A stretch of DNA of 64,000 nucleotides, taken from contig NZ_CP023737.1 of the NCBI RefSeq assembly GCF_002752655.1, positions 3,372,001 through 3,436,000 on the forward strand, in the 5' to 3' direction. The notes beneath the pieces were generated by a model. The model had not been told where the DNA came from. It saw only the letters and a program-made list of their open reading frames with translations, and did no database searches. This stretch comes from Methylosinus trichosporium OB3b. GTDB taxonomy: Bacteria > Pseudomonadota > Alphaproteobacteria > Rhizobiales > Beijerinckiaceae. The position numbers and the translations under genes are program-made. Shown here in pieces: positions 26,371 through 35,162 of this stretch. The stretch's first letter is position 1, and each line of letters starts with the position of its first letter.

Positions 26371-27168
26371 TCAGGGCGCAGGAAACAGAGCGTCGGTCTT
26401 GCCGGTCCAATGATAGACGGCGAGGCCGATCCATTCATGCGCAGCTGTGTCGAAAAAGGCGAGCCCGTCGGCGATGTGCTTGTCGGGCCGCAGGCTCCAG
26501 CCGATGTGGCCGGTCGTGCGATAATCCACCGGAAAGGCGGTGGCCGGAAAACCGACCTGCCGAAAAATCCCCATGGCCCGCGGCATATGCGCCGCCGAGG
26601 TGACGAGGAGCCAGCGCTCGGACGACGCGGGTCGCGCCAGATCGCGCGTATAGACGGCGTTTTCCCAGGTGTTGCGTGAGCGGTTCTCGTAGAGCACGCG
26701 CTCGGGGGCGAGCCCCGCCTCGCGGAAGAAGACCGCGGCGGCGTCCGCCTCGGTAAAACGTGCTTCCGTCAGCGACGCCGAGCCGCCGGAGAAGACGAGA
26801 CGCGCCTGCGGATAGCGGCGGGCGAGCTCGACGAAGGCGAGGAGGCGCTCTCCCGCCTCGTTGAAGGCGGCGCGCCCGCGCGCGGCGGTGATGTGCTCGT
26901 CCATCGCGCCGCCGAGAACGACGATTCCATCCGGCGGCGGCGCATCTTGCGGCGGCGCCGGAAAGCGATTCTCGAGCGCCGCCATCAGAGCGCCGCCGAG
27001 CGGCGTGGCCGCCATGATCAGCAATGCGGCGAGGCCGAGCGTCGCCAGACGCCGCCCGGTCTTCGCATAGCGCGTGAACAGCAAAGCGACGCCGAGGGTC
27101 ATCAGAAAGACGACGGCGTTGGAGGGAGAGATGAAGAATGCGGCGATCTTCGAAAGGATGAAAAACAT
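26371..27168 (-). CDS. YdcF family (DUF218) membrane protein
   Basis: A 265-residue ElyC/SanA/YdcF-type protein. It has two N-terminal membrane spans (residues 8-32 and 40-62), then the DUF218 domain with DGIVVLGGAMDEH, ARLVFSGGSASL, ENRSRNTWENAVYTRDL and WLLVTSAAHMPRAMGIFRQVGF. E. coli ElyC affects envelope peptidoglycan synthesis; the function here is unknown. The nearest gene upstream on the same strand, an alpha/beta hydrolase, is 92 bases away. Confidence 0.88.
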   Translation of the reverse strand: MFFILSKIAAFFISPSNAVVFLMTLGVALLFTRYAKTGRRLATLGLAALLIMAATPLGGALMAALENRFPAPPQDAPPPDGIVVLGGAMDEHITAARGRAAFNEAGERLLAFVELARRYPQARLVFSGGSASLTEARFTEADAAAVFFREAGLAPERVLYENRSRNTWENAVYTRDLARPASSERWLLVTSAAHMPRAMGIFRQVGFPATAFPVDYRTTGHIGWSLRPDKHIADGLAFFDTAAHEWIGLAVYHWTGKTDALFPAP

Positions 27169-27260
27169 CGGGGCGCTCGGATGAGAGGGCGGAAAGGCGG
27201 TAGCGCGCGGGAGGCGCGCTCGTCAATCGGCGGAGGCGCGCGCGGTCGCAGACGCCTGCC

Positions 27261-28055
27261 TCAGCCGAGCGCTTCGATCGTCGCGACGAGATGGTCGAGA
27301 TCCTGGCGTCGCGACAATCGGTGATCGCCGTCGACGATCAACGACAGGCTCACCGGATCGGCGGGGAGACGTTCGACGAGCCGCAGCGCATGGGCGTAAG
27401 GGACGTCCTCGTCCTGCATGCCCTGCAGAATGGTCACGGGCGCATGAGTGCGGATCAATCCGCCGAGCAGAAGATGCGCGCGCCCCTCCTCGACGAGCCG
27501 CCTCGTGATCGGCGTCGGATGCGGCGCATAGCGCGAGGGCCGCGGCCAGACGCCCTGCTGGAGGATGGCGCGGCGCGCCTCCGCGTCGGCGGAGGCCCAC
27601 AGCAGCTCCTCGGTGAAATCGACGGCGGGGGCGATCAGCACGAGCGCGTGCGGCCGCCGCCCGGTCGCCGCCAGCCTCTGCGTCAGCAGCAGGGCGATCC
27701 AGCCGCCCATGGAGGTTCCGACGAGGATTTGCGGACCTTCGGTCGCGGCGTCGAAGGCGGCGAGGCTGTCCTCCAGCCAGTCGCCGATGGCTCCGTCCTC
27801 GAAGCGCCCGCCCGATTCGCCATGGCCCGAATAATCGAAGCGCAGCAGAGCGCGGCCTTCCCGCTGCGCCCATTCGTCTAGAAAGGAGGCCTTGGAGCCG
27901 CGCATGTCGGAGGCGAAGCCGCCGAGAAAGACGATTCCCGGCCGCAGCGCCCCGGCGCCGCGCGGCAGGCGCCGCCGAAATGCGATGCTGCGGCGCGGCG
28001 TCCCCCCGGCCGGAGCGACCTCCACGAAGCGCAGCTCGTCCTTCGCGCCCTCCAC
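27261..28055 (-). CDS. alpha/beta hydrolase (ABHD10-like)
   Basis: A 264-residue serine hydrolase. The nucleophile is in VGTSMGGWIALLL, with an acid in GMQDEDVPY and His in VDGDHRLSRRQD. RPGIVFLGGFASDMRGSKASFLDEWAQREGRALLRFDYSGHGESGG is typical of the bacterial ABHD10/palmitoyl-thioesterase-like group. The natural substrate is unknown. I chose GTG at 28055 because GAGGAG lies 6 bases upstream; an in-frame ATG at 28100 has no good ribosome binding site. Confidence 0.83.
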   Translation of the reverse strand: MEGAKDELRFVEVAPAGGTPRRSIAFRRRLPRGAGALRPGIVFLGGFASDMRGSKASFLDEWAQREGRALLRFDYSGHGESGGRFEDGAIGDWLEDSLAAFDAATEGPQILVGTSMGGWIALLLTQRLAATGRRPHALVLIAPAVDFTEELLWASADAEARRAILQQGVWPRPSRYAPHPTPITRRLVEEGRAHLLLGGLIRTHAPVTILQGMQDEDVPYAHALRLVERLPADPVSLSLIVDGDHRLSRRQDLDHLVATIEALG

Positions 28056-28185
28056 GTGAGACTCCTCTCGATCCTGCGCCGTGAAACCGCCGCGGGCCAT
28101 ACTCTCGGCTCAATTCTCGGTCGAAGACGAGGGGAGGCCCGCCTTCCTCGCACCGACGTTCTCGTTTATCCAGCTCGGACGCCCC

Positions 28186-29385
28186 ATGCTACAGGATATC
28201 GCCGCCTTCCCCTCGAGCAGCCGCTTGCTCGCCGGACGCACCGTGCTGCAGATCGTCCCCGATCTGCAATCGGGCGGGGCCGAGCGCGCCGCGACCGATG
28301 TCGCGCAGGCGCTGCACGAGGCTGGGGCGCGCGCGCTCGTCGCCACCACTGGGGGGCGGATGGTCAGCGAGCTGCAGGCCAAGGGCGGCGTCTGGCTGCC
28401 CTTTCCCGCGGCGACCAAAAACCCCGTCGCCATGGCGCTCAATTCCCTGCGCCTCGCCCGCATTCTGCGCGAGGAGCGCGTCGACATCGTCCACGCCCGC
28501 TCGCGCGCCTGCGCCTGGGTGGCCTGTTATGCGGCGCGGCGGGCCGGCGCGCGCTTCGTGACCACCTATCACAGCGTCTATGGCGGCTCCTCGGCGATCA
28601 AGCAGCGCTATAATTCGATCATGGCGGCGGGCGATGCGGTGATCGCCAATTCGCAATTCACCGCCCGGCATATCGCCGCGCTCTATCCGGAGGCGGCGGA
28701 GCGCCTCGTCGTCATCGCCCGCGGCGTCGATCTGCGCGCCTTCTCGCCCAATGCGGTCGAGCCCGCCCGCGTCGAGCGGGCGCGCGCGGCCTGGGGCGTC
28801 GCGCCGCACCATCGGGTCGTGCTGCTGCCGGCGCGGCTCGCCGCGCGCAAGGGCCATCTCGTGCTGATCGAGGCCGCCGCGCGCCTCGTCGCCGAGGGCC
28901 TCGCCGATGTGCGCTTCGTCTGCGTCGGCGACGCGCCCAACCCCGGCTTCCGGGCCAGCGTCGCGGCCGAGATCGCCCGCGCCGGCCTCGCCGGTCTGGT
29001 GCTGACGCCGGGCTATTGCGCCGACATGCCGGCCGCCTATCTCGCCGCCGCCGTCGCCGTGGCGCCTTCGATCACGCCCGAGGCGTTCGGCCGCGTGGCC
29101 GTCGAGGCGCAGGCGCTCGGCGCGCCGGTCGTCGTTTCCGATTGCGGGGCCGCGGTCGAGACGGTGCTGGCGCCGCCTCAGGCGCCGGCGGCCGAGGCCA
29201 CGGGCTGGCGCGTCGCGCCCGGCGACGCCGCGGCGCTGGCGCTGGCGATCCGCGCCGCGCTCGAGCTGCGGCCCTCGGAGCGCGACGCTCTGACGGCGCG
29301 CGCGCGGCGCCATGTGCAGGCGCATTTTTCCATCGACCGCATGTGCGCCGCGACGCTCGAGGTCTATGAGCGACTCATCGCCTGA
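28186..29385 (+). CDS. family 4 glycosyltransferase
   Basis: A 399-residue GT-B enzyme. The N-terminal half has VLQIVPDLQSGGAERAATDVAQAL and DIVHARSRACAW. The C-terminal half has RLAARKGHLVLIEAAARL and the nucleotide-sugar motif SITPEAFGRVAVEAQALGAPVV with the EX7E pair. It is likely to act at the cytoplasmic face in lipopolysaccharide or capsule assembly; donor and acceptor are unknown. The ATG at 28186 gives the standard N-terminus but its Shine-Dalgarno is weak. tRNA-Tyr follows on the same strand. Confidence 0.9.
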   Translation: MLQDIAAFPSSSRLLAGRTVLQIVPDLQSGGAERAATDVAQALHEAGARALVATTGGRMVSELQAKGGVWLPFPAATKNPVAMALNSLRLARILREERVDIVHARSRACAWVACYAARRAGARFVTTYHSVYGGSSAIKQRYNSIMAAGDAVIANSQFTARHIAALYPEAAERLVVIARGVDLRAFSPNAVEPARVERARAAWGVAPHHRVVLLPARLAARKGHLVLIEAAARLVAEGLADVRFVCVGDAPNPGFRASVAAEIARAGLAGLVLTPGYCADMPAAYLAAAVAVAPSITPEAFGRVAVEAQALGAPVVVSDCGAAVETVLAPPQAPAAEATGWRVAPGDAAALALAIRAALELRPSERDALTARARRHVQAHFSIDRMCAATLEVYERLIA

Positions 29386-29512
29386 CGGGCGCTGAGCGCG
29401 CCATCCTCGGCCGCAACCATTTTCGGCAACCATTTTCGGGTTGACAGCGGCGGGGCAATTTCCGCATATGCGCCCTGCTCGTCCGCCCGGTTTCGACGGG
29501 GCGCGCGGCGCT

Positions 29513-29597
29513 GGGGGAATGTCCCGAGCGGCAAAGGGGGCGGACTGTAAATCCGCTGGCTATGCCTTCGTAGGTTCGAGTCCTACTTCCCCCACCA
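29513..29597 (+). tRNA. tRNA-Tyr (GTA)
   Basis: An 85-base tRNA with acceptor stem GGGGGAA/TTCCCCC, a D-arm beginning TCCCGAGCGGC, anticodon arm GCGGACTGTAAATCCGC (anticodon GTA), a long variable arm as expected for bacterial tRNA-Tyr, T-arm GTAGGTTCGAGTCCTAC, and an encoded 3' ACCA. Confidence 0.97.
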
Positions 29598-29639
29598 TTC
29601 GCGGACGCGAAATCGGTCTCGGCCGCTCAGCTGGTTCAG

Positions 29640-29975
29640 CCGTCCCTCCTTCCTGCCGTGACGAATGAAATGCAGCAGCGGGGGCCCCGAAACTGCAGAA
29701 CATCGGTGTTCTTGCGCAGATAGAACGTCTCGTCGAAGCCGAGCCGCTTCAGCCGCGCGATCTCCAGACGTTCGAACAGATTCACGATCGGATAGAAGCG
29801 GCTGGCAAGGCGAAGGCCGTCAGCGGACCGGGGCGCGTGAGCCGCTCCACAAGAAGGCGAAGCGGATCGGCGATCGCCTCGAGCCTCGAGGCGTCGTAAA
29901 TTTGGTCCCGCAGACGATGATTGGAGATTTGCGCGACGCCGGCCAGCGCGCGGAGTTTTCGGCGGCGCGTCAAAT
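29640..29975 (-). pseudogene. frameshifted remnant, glycosyltransferase-associated protein
   Basis: Two overlapping minus-strand frames give pieces of what looks like one protein. The upstream piece is NHRLRDQIYDASRLEAIADP...LLVERLTRPGPLTAFALPA. After a one-base frame change near 29800 it continues ASRFYPIVNLFERLEIARLK and LGFDETFYLRKNTDVLQ. The last part resembles the FD-x-x-(F/Y)YL-x-x-NPDV motif found in glycosyltransferase-linked proteins. The frame then ends in unrelated residues. It is probably a decayed fragment beside the tRNA; family assignment is tentative. Confidence 0.4.
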
Positions 29976-30210
29976 GAGTGGTCAGGACGGCTGGAGCTTG
30001 GAGAAGGCGATGGCGCCGTAGGAGCCCGGTTGTTGAAGGCGAAGGCGATTTTTTCCCGGCTATTCGCGTCGCTCCAGAGATAATCTATGTGCAGGCTCTG
30101 CGACGCGCAGATGCTTCTGCTTCCCGACATTCCCCGCCGCTCTCGCGATGCCCGAGCTTTTCGCCGGGACTATCGGCGCGGCGCGCCTTGGCGAGCGCGC
30201 GCCGCGCGGG

Positions 30211-30240
30211 GCAGGACGCCGATGCGGCTCGGCGTCCTGC
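30211..30240. other. perfect 12-bp hairpin after the TonB receptor gene
   Basis: GCAGGACGCCGA (30211-30222) pairs exactly with TCGGCGTCCTGC (30229-30240) around a 6-base loop. It begins 11 bases past the receptor stop codon on the minus strand. No T-run follows, but the position suits a transcript end for the modE-linked operon. Confidence 0.5.
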
Positions 30241-30251
30241 CGGATCGCCGG

Positions 30252-32408
30252 TCAGAAGGTGGTCTTCGCGCTGAGATAGAAGCTGCGGCCGGGCTCGGGG
30301 AAGCCGTCGGTCAGCGTGTAGGCCGTGTCGAACAAATTGCGCACGCCGGCGGTGAGCTTCAGATTCTCGTGGACCTGATAATCCGCCTGCATGTGGGTGA
30401 GGAAATAGGCGCCGGTCCGGTAATAGAGCGATCCGCTGGTGTTCGAGGTCCAGCGATTGCTGGCCATCTCGATATTGGGCGACAGAGTGAGCTCGGCGAT
30501 CGGCCGATAGGCGGCGAAGAGGAACATTTTGGCGTCCGGCACGCCGATCGGCTGGAAATTGGCGATATAGGGCGCGTTCACGCGGCGGCGCATCAGAGTG
30601 AGATTGCCGCCGAGCGAGAAATTCTCCGCCGGCGCGTAATCGACCGTGATCTCGCCGCCCCAGAAGCGGCCGTCGCCGACATTCTGGCTCTGCGTGACGC
30701 CAGCGCCGAATTGGGGAACCGGGACGCTCTGAATGAGATCGCTGACGATGCTGTGAAACACGTCGATGGCGACGCGGCCGCCCGGCGCGAACTCGCTCGA
30801 CCAGCCGAGATCGAAATTGACGGCGCGCTCCGGCCGCAGCGACGGATTGGAGGTGGCGCCGCCGAAACGCGTGCTGAAGCGCTCGAACAGAGTGGGAAAG
30901 CGGGCGCGGTCGGAGACGTTGAAATAGACCTTGTCCGTGTCGTTGTAGCGCCAGATCGCCGCGCCCTGATAATTGGGCGCCGTCATGTCGCGCAGCGGAT
31001 AGTTCAGCACGCCGGAGCCGACCACATAATCCTCCGCCTTGCGCAGATGGCGCCAGTCATAGGCGAAGCCCTGCACGAGATCGATGTCCTTGGTCGGATG
31101 GAAGGTGTTCTCGATCGCCAGTGAATACGTGTCCTCCTGCGCATAGACGGTCGGCTGGGTGAAGCAGACGACATTGGTCGCGCAGCCGGCCGAGCCGCCG
31201 GAGGCGTTCACGCCATAATATTCCTGCCAGGCGCCATGCTCGTCGAAGCGATAATGTCCGGCGAGCTTCAGCGTGTCGACGCCCTCGATGTCGGCGCCGG
31301 CCTCGACATCGGCGCCGAGCGCATAATCGGCGTAATAGCTGCGGAACGCTTTCTGCGTTCGCTGAATCGTCAGGTCGGCGTCGTTGTAGGAGAACAGGCC
31401 ATTGTCGAACTTGCTCCAATAGGCCTTGGTCTTCAGATAGAAATCGTCGCCGAGCTTGGTGTTGGACAGGAAATAGAGATTCTGCACGCGCCAATAGGGC
31501 CAGCTCCAGTATTTCTGGCTGGCGACCGGATCGGTGATATGGAGCGGCGCGCTCTTCTTGCCATCCTGCCGAACGAAGCTGAGCGAATATTCATCGGTGG
31601 CGTTGGGCGTGTAGCCGGCCTTGGCGTTCACGTTCCAATCATAGGCGCCCGAATTGGCGCGTTGACCCGCGCCCTGATTGGCGGTCGGCGTGAAGCTCTC
31701 CGGCAGCATCCATCCACGCAGGTCGCGCCAGGCGCCGCTCACCTGGAGATAGTAATTCTCCTGCTTCGTTCCGATGAGCCCATAGGTCTTGATCCCCTCA
31801 TAGGTTCCGTCGCGGCCGAATTCGAGGCCGGTGCGCATTTCGCCCTCGATCTCGCGGGTCGGCTTGCGCGAGACGAGATTGATCTGTCCGCCCATGCCGC
31901 CGGGGCCGTCGAGCACCGAGACATAGCCCTTGGCGATCTGCACGGAGGCGATGTCGGGCGTCAGGAAGCGCGCGAAATCGAGCCTGTTGTCGGCGGGCAG
32001 ATAGACGCGCACGCCGTCGATGGTGAGCGGAACCTGCCAGCGATCGAAGCCGCGCACATAAATGTTCTGCTCATTGCGCGAGCCGCCGGTCGTGTTGCTG
32101 TTCACGCCTGGAGCGAGATTGATCGCGCGATCGAGCGAGTCGCGCTGATAGGTTTCGATCTGCCGATTGCTCAGCACAGAGCCGCCGAAGGAATCGGTCG
32201 TTTGCCGCGGCGCCGGGCCGTCGTCCTTTTTCTGCGGCGTCTTCTTTTCCGGCGTGCTCATGCGCTGCGCGCCGACATGGATCTCGCCGAGATCGAAAGG
32301 CTGCGGCTGATCCATGGCGAAGGCGCTCGCCGTCATGGCGCTCGCAGTCATGGCGGCGACGCTCGCAGCGGCGAAGGTGAAGATAAGAGTGGCGTCGTGC
32401 TTCATCAT
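30252..32408 (-). CDS. TonB-dependent outer membrane receptor
   Basis: A 718-residue energy-dependent outer membrane transporter. It has a signal peptide, then a plug domain with ETYQRDSLDRAINLAPGVNS, NIYVRGFDRWQVPLTIDGVRV and GPGGMGGQINLVSRKP. A 22-strand barrel follows with FPTLFERFSTRFG, NPSLRPERAVNFDLGW and the terminal beta-signal ending in Phe (SFYLSAKTTF). Full length. It is third in an operon behind a Tat-exported binding protein and a di-heme protein, downstream of modE. By context the ligand is probably a molybdate, tungstate or other metal complex; this is inference. Met 41 or 42 of the open frame may start; GGGGGATT precedes 32408. Confidence 0.93.
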   Translation of the reverse strand: MMKHDATLIFTFAAASVAAMTASAMTASAFAMDQPQPFDLGEIHVGAQRMSTPEKKTPQKKDDGPAPRQTTDSFGGSVLSNRQIETYQRDSLDRAINLAPGVNSNTTGGSRNEQNIYVRGFDRWQVPLTIDGVRVYLPADNRLDFARFLTPDIASVQIAKGYVSVLDGPGGMGGQINLVSRKPTREIEGEMRTGLEFGRDGTYEGIKTYGLIGTKQENYYLQVSGAWRDLRGWMLPESFTPTANQGAGQRANSGAYDWNVNAKAGYTPNATDEYSLSFVRQDGKKSAPLHITDPVASQKYWSWPYWRVQNLYFLSNTKLGDDFYLKTKAYWSKFDNGLFSYNDADLTIQRTQKAFRSYYADYALGADVEAGADIEGVDTLKLAGHYRFDEHGAWQEYYGVNASGGSAGCATNVVCFTQPTVYAQEDTYSLAIENTFHPTKDIDLVQGFAYDWRHLRKAEDYVVGSGVLNYPLRDMTAPNYQGAAIWRYNDTDKVYFNVSDRARFPTLFERFSTRFGGATSNPSLRPERAVNFDLGWSSEFAPGGRVAIDVFHSIVSDLIQSVPVPQFGAGVTQSQNVGDGRFWGGEITVDYAPAENFSLGGNLTLMRRRVNAPYIANFQPIGVPDAKMFLFAAYRPIAELTLSPNIEMASNRWTSNTSGSLYYRTGAYFLTHMQADYQVHENLKLTAGVRNLFDTAYTLTDGFPEPGRSFYLSAKTTF

Positions 32409-32436
32409 CCAATCCCCCGATTGGTTGCAAGGGCTG

Positions 32437-33750
32437 TCAAAGAGAGTCGAGGAAGGCGAGCAGCGCTTCCCGTTCGGCGCGGGGCAGAGCGCGAAAGCGC
32501 CCTTGCGCGTCCTCCGCCTCGCCGCCATGCCAGAGGATCGCCTCGGCCGTCGTGGCGGCGCGTCCGTCGTGCAGCAGGCCTGTCGTGGCGAAGCGCCCGG
32601 CGAGGCCGAGGCCCCAGAGCGGCGGCGTGCGCCAGTCGCGCGGGCCGGCCTCGAAATCGGCGCGGCCGTCGGCGAGGCCTTCGCCCATGTCGTGCAGCAG
32701 CAGGTCGGTATAGGGATGGATCTCCGCGCCGCTCAGCGCCGGCGCAAAATCCACGGCGCCGAGCCGCAGCGTCTCGCGGTGGCAGGATGAGCAGCCGAGC
32801 GCCGCGAACAAAGTCGCGCCGCGCCGCACGCGCGCATCATCGGTCTGGCGTCGCGCCGGAACGGCGAGGCCGCGAACATAGTCGAGCACGGCGCCGAGCT
32901 GCTTCGGGGAGAGCTCGGCGCCCGCGCCGGCCGCCGCGCGGCAGGCGAGCTGCGCGGGCGCGCAGCCGGCCTCCGGGAACAGCGCCGAGGCGACGCCGAT
33001 GTCCTCGGCGAAGGCGGCGGCGATCTGCTGACGGAGAGTCGGCTGATTGGCCTTGAGGCCGAAGCGGCCGAGCCTGATGCGGCCGGCCGCCATGTCATAG
33101 ACATGGTTGGGCCGGCCGCCGCCCGGGCCCGCCGCATGGGAGATGATTTCGTCGTCCGGAACGGCCTCGAGCAGGCCGAGGCCGAAGACCGGAGGCGCAT
33201 TGCGCAGCGACATCCGCGTCTCCGGACCGATCGGCCCATAGGCGAGATCGCGAAAGGAGAGGCGGGGGCGGCGCATGGTGACGATCTCGCCGTCGTCGAG
33301 ACGCGTCGCGAAGGCGTCGAAGGCGAGAATGGCGCGGCCTTCGCCCGGAACGCCGGGTATTCCCTCCGGATTGAGCTGCGCCCCATAGATCGGATGCGAG
33401 AGCGGCCCGCCCTCGGCGTCGCGTCCCTCGACGCCGAGGCGCAGGACCATGGCGCGCGCGACGCCATTCTCCGCGTCGGGCGTCGGGCCGCGGCCGTTCT
33501 TCACATGGCAGGCGATGCAGGAGAGCCGGTTGTAGAGCGGTCCGAGGCCGGTCAGTTCGGACGGCTCGGCCGATGGGCCGATGATCCAGGCGCGGCGGAA
33601 CAGGCTGTTTCCCACGCGGAAGGCGCTCTCGAGCGTCTCGTCGAGGCCGGGGAGGGGCCGAGAGAAGATTTCGCCGTCGATCTGCGGCGTTTCGTATGGC
33701 GCGCCGGCCGTGAGCAGGATGAGCGCGGCCGCCGCGAGAAGGAGTCTCAC
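32437..33750 (-). CDS. di-heme cytochrome-like protein (DUF1111, putative peroxidase/oxidoreductase)
   Basis: A 437-residue exported c-type protein. It has a signal peptide (MRLLLAAAALILLTAGAP), a first haem motif CIACH (residues 78-82) after LTGLGPLYNRLS, and a second CSSCH in ATLFAALGCSSCHRETLRLG. LHDGRAATTAEAILWHGGEA near the end is a family hallmark. DUF1111 proteins resemble di-heme peroxidases and are often encoded with imelysin or metal uptake genes. The GTG start overlaps the TGA of the upstream binding protein (GTGA), which means translational coupling. The TonB receptor follows 28 bases later. It may change the redox state of an imported metal or ligand. Confidence 0.9.
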   Translation of the reverse strand: MRLLLAAAALILLTAGAPYETPQIDGEIFSRPLPGLDETLESAFRVGNSLFRRAWIIGPSAEPSELTGLGPLYNRLSCIACHVKNGRGPTPDAENGVARAMVLRLGVEGRDAEGGPLSHPIYGAQLNPEGIPGVPGEGRAILAFDAFATRLDDGEIVTMRRPRLSFRDLAYGPIGPETRMSLRNAPPVFGLGLLEAVPDDEIISHAAGPGGGRPNHVYDMAAGRIRLGRFGLKANQPTLRQQIAAAFAEDIGVASALFPEAGCAPAQLACRAAAGAGAELSPKQLGAVLDYVRGLAVPARRQTDDARVRRGATLFAALGCSSCHRETLRLGAVDFAPALSGAEIHPYTDLLLHDMGEGLADGRADFEAGPRDWRTPPLWGLGLAGRFATTGLLHDGRAATTAEAILWHGGEAEDAQGRFRALPRAEREALLAFLDSL

Positions 33751-35087
33751 AGCCGCGCGTCGAGCGAGGCGAGCAGCCGCGTCGCTTCCGCCCGCGCGGC
33801 GCCGATTTCGGCGCGCCAGCGCCCCGCGAGATCGGGGTCTTTGACGTCGCGTCCGCTGAAACGGTCGAGCAGCGTCGGCTCCGACGCTTCGGCGGCGGAA
33901 ACCGGAACGAAGCCGGCGAGCTTGCGCGCTTCGGCGACGATCGCGGCGCCCCCGGCGGCGGGCGCGGCGGCGAGCCGCGCCTCGGCCGCATGGAGCGCGC
34001 GCCAGAAAGCGACGGTCTCCGCATGGCGCTCGGCGATGGAAAGATCGAACAGAACGCTGATGAGGCCGGGACGTCGCCGCCCGATCTCGGCGTCATAGCT
34101 GAAGAAGGAGCCCTCGGGCAGAGCGAAAGGATCGACGATCCGCACGGCCTTGCCGGCATAGGCGTCCGGCCGCGCCGGATGACGGCTGCTGTCGGCCTCC
34201 ATCAACAGCTTCTGGCCCTTGGTCGAGAGCGCGAAATCGACGAAGGCGCGCGCCGCCTCGGGACGGCGCGTCGCCGCTGTGACCGCGATATGGCCGGGCA
34301 GAAAGGCTGTGCGCTCGGGATAGGCGAAGCCGACGCCCGCGCCATTGGCCTGCGCGCCCAGCGCCAGGAAGTCGATGGTGAGGCCGAGCGCGGCGCGCCC
34401 CTCCTTCACCGCGCCGGTGGGGCCGGGGCCGGAGCCCGAAAGCTGCGCGCCGCCGGCGATCTCGCAGAGCAGCGCCCAGCCGCGCTCCCAGCCTTCGGCC
34501 TGAAGGATGATGTCGTAGAGCGCCGGCGAGAAGCCGACCTTGCCGGCGAGCGGCATGGCGATGCGGCCGGCGAGGGCCGGCGCGGCGAGATCGCTCCAGC
34601 GCTTCGGGACCGCGGCGCCGAGCGCCGCGAGCGCCGCCGGATCATAGACGATCCCATAGCCCGCGAGGTCGTAGGCTTCGAACATGCCCTTCGGATCGGA
34701 AATCGGCTGGGCGCCGAGACGGCCCGGCAGAGCGGCGCGATCGACCGCCAGCGGGCGGAAGGCGCCGCTGTCCCGCAATATAGGAAAATTGCTGAGCGAA
34801 GGCGCCCAACACACGTCGACGCCGCCCTGATCCGGCTGGCTCAGCAGAGCGAGCGCGTCGCGCGACTGCTTCCAGACGAATTGGACATGCAGATCCGGAT
34901 GCGCCTTTTCGAACTCGGCCTCGTAACGTGTCGTCAGCTCTTCGGGAAAGCTGGTGACGACCACCAGCGCGTCGCCCGCGGCGCGCGCCGGGCGGGAGAC
35001 GAGAGCGGCCCCGAGGGCCGCAGGCAGTCCGGCGAGCAGGGCGCGGCGGCTGGGGCGGAGGGATTTCGCTATGTGTTCGAAGTGCAT
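33747..35087 (-). CDS. Tat-exported ABC-type substrate-binding protein
   Basis: A 446-residue periplasmic binding protein of the ferric/AfuA-like group. The N-terminus has a twin-arginine signal (SLRPSRRALLAGLPAALGAA, ending ARAAG), then LVVVTSFPEELTTRYEAEFEKAHPDL, which starts the binding fold. AYDLAGYGIVYDPAAL and LPLAGK-like MPLAGKVGFSP follow. It has a C-terminal extension of about 110 residues beyond the usual 340. No ABC permease or ATPase is adjacent. It is the first gene of the operon with the di-heme protein and the receptor. A promoter directly abuts the ATG and a ModE-like box overlaps the start. Confidence 0.87.
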   Translation of the reverse strand: MHFEHIAKSLRPSRRALLAGLPAALGAALVSRPARAAGDALVVVTSFPEELTTRYEAEFEKAHPDLHVQFVWKQSRDALALLSQPDQGGVDVCWAPSLSNFPILRDSGAFRPLAVDRAALPGRLGAQPISDPKGMFEAYDLAGYGIVYDPAALAALGAAVPKRWSDLAAPALAGRIAMPLAGKVGFSPALYDIILQAEGWERGWALLCEIAGGAQLSGSGPGPTGAVKEGRAALGLTIDFLALGAQANGAGVGFAYPERTAFLPGHIAVTAATRRPEAARAFVDFALSTKGQKLLMEADSSRHPARPDAYAGKAVRIVDPFALPEGSFFSYDAEIGRRRPGLISVLFDLSIAERHAETVAFWRALHAAEARLAAAPAAGGAAIVAEARKLAGFVPVSAAEASEPTLLDRFSGRDVKDPDLAGRWRAEIGAARAEATRLLASLDARL

Positions 35088-35092
35088 AACGA
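35066..35092. promoter_or_regulatory. ModE-like operator overlapping the start of the binding-protein operon
   Basis: Left half TCGCTATGTG and right half TGCATAACGA are separated by 7 bases (TTCGAAG). Against the E. coli ModE consensus as I remember it (TCGCTATATA-N6/7-TATATAACGA), 16 of 20 positions match, including both outer 7-base blocks exactly. The site covers the predicted transcription start and the first codons, a position that fits repression by ModE-molybdate. The modE gene is immediately upstream. Confidence 0.7.
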
Positions 35093-35094
35093 AA

Positions 35095-35123
35095 ACATAA
35101 AGCCGCCATCGTCGCCCTGTCAA
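35095..35123 (-). promoter_or_regulatory. sigma-70-type promoter, predicted leaderless transcript
   Basis: On the minus strand TTGACA (35123-35118) and TTATGT (35100-35095) are separated by exactly 17 bases. The expected start point, 6-8 bases past the -10 element, falls on or next to the A of the ATG at 35087. There is no Shine-Dalgarno before that ATG, so the mRNA is probably leaderless. Confidence 0.65.
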
Positions 35124-35162
35124 TCGACAGGGGCGCCGAAAGTGGCGGCGATCTGCTCGAGA

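Larger units (their letters stand above)
29598..30251. other. 654-base gap between tRNA-Tyr and the TonB receptor gene
   Basis: It contains a frameshifted gene remnant on the minus strand (about 29640-29975) and a perfect 12-bp hairpin (30211-30240). The remainder (29980-30200) shows no gene that I can support. Confidence 0.55.

Noticed and set aside
31236..33056. A 606-codon plus-strand open frame opposite the receptor and di-heme genes
   Set aside because: Crosses two real genes in antisense and degenerates to Arg-rich sequence.
30252..33750. Methanobactin (mbn) or lanthanide (lut) operon
   Set aside because: A TonB receptor and a di-heme protein suggested mbnT/mbnH, but no mbnABC-like genes are present and the di-heme protein is DUF1111, not the MauG/MbnH type. 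No ABC permease/ATPase or other lut genes are present either.
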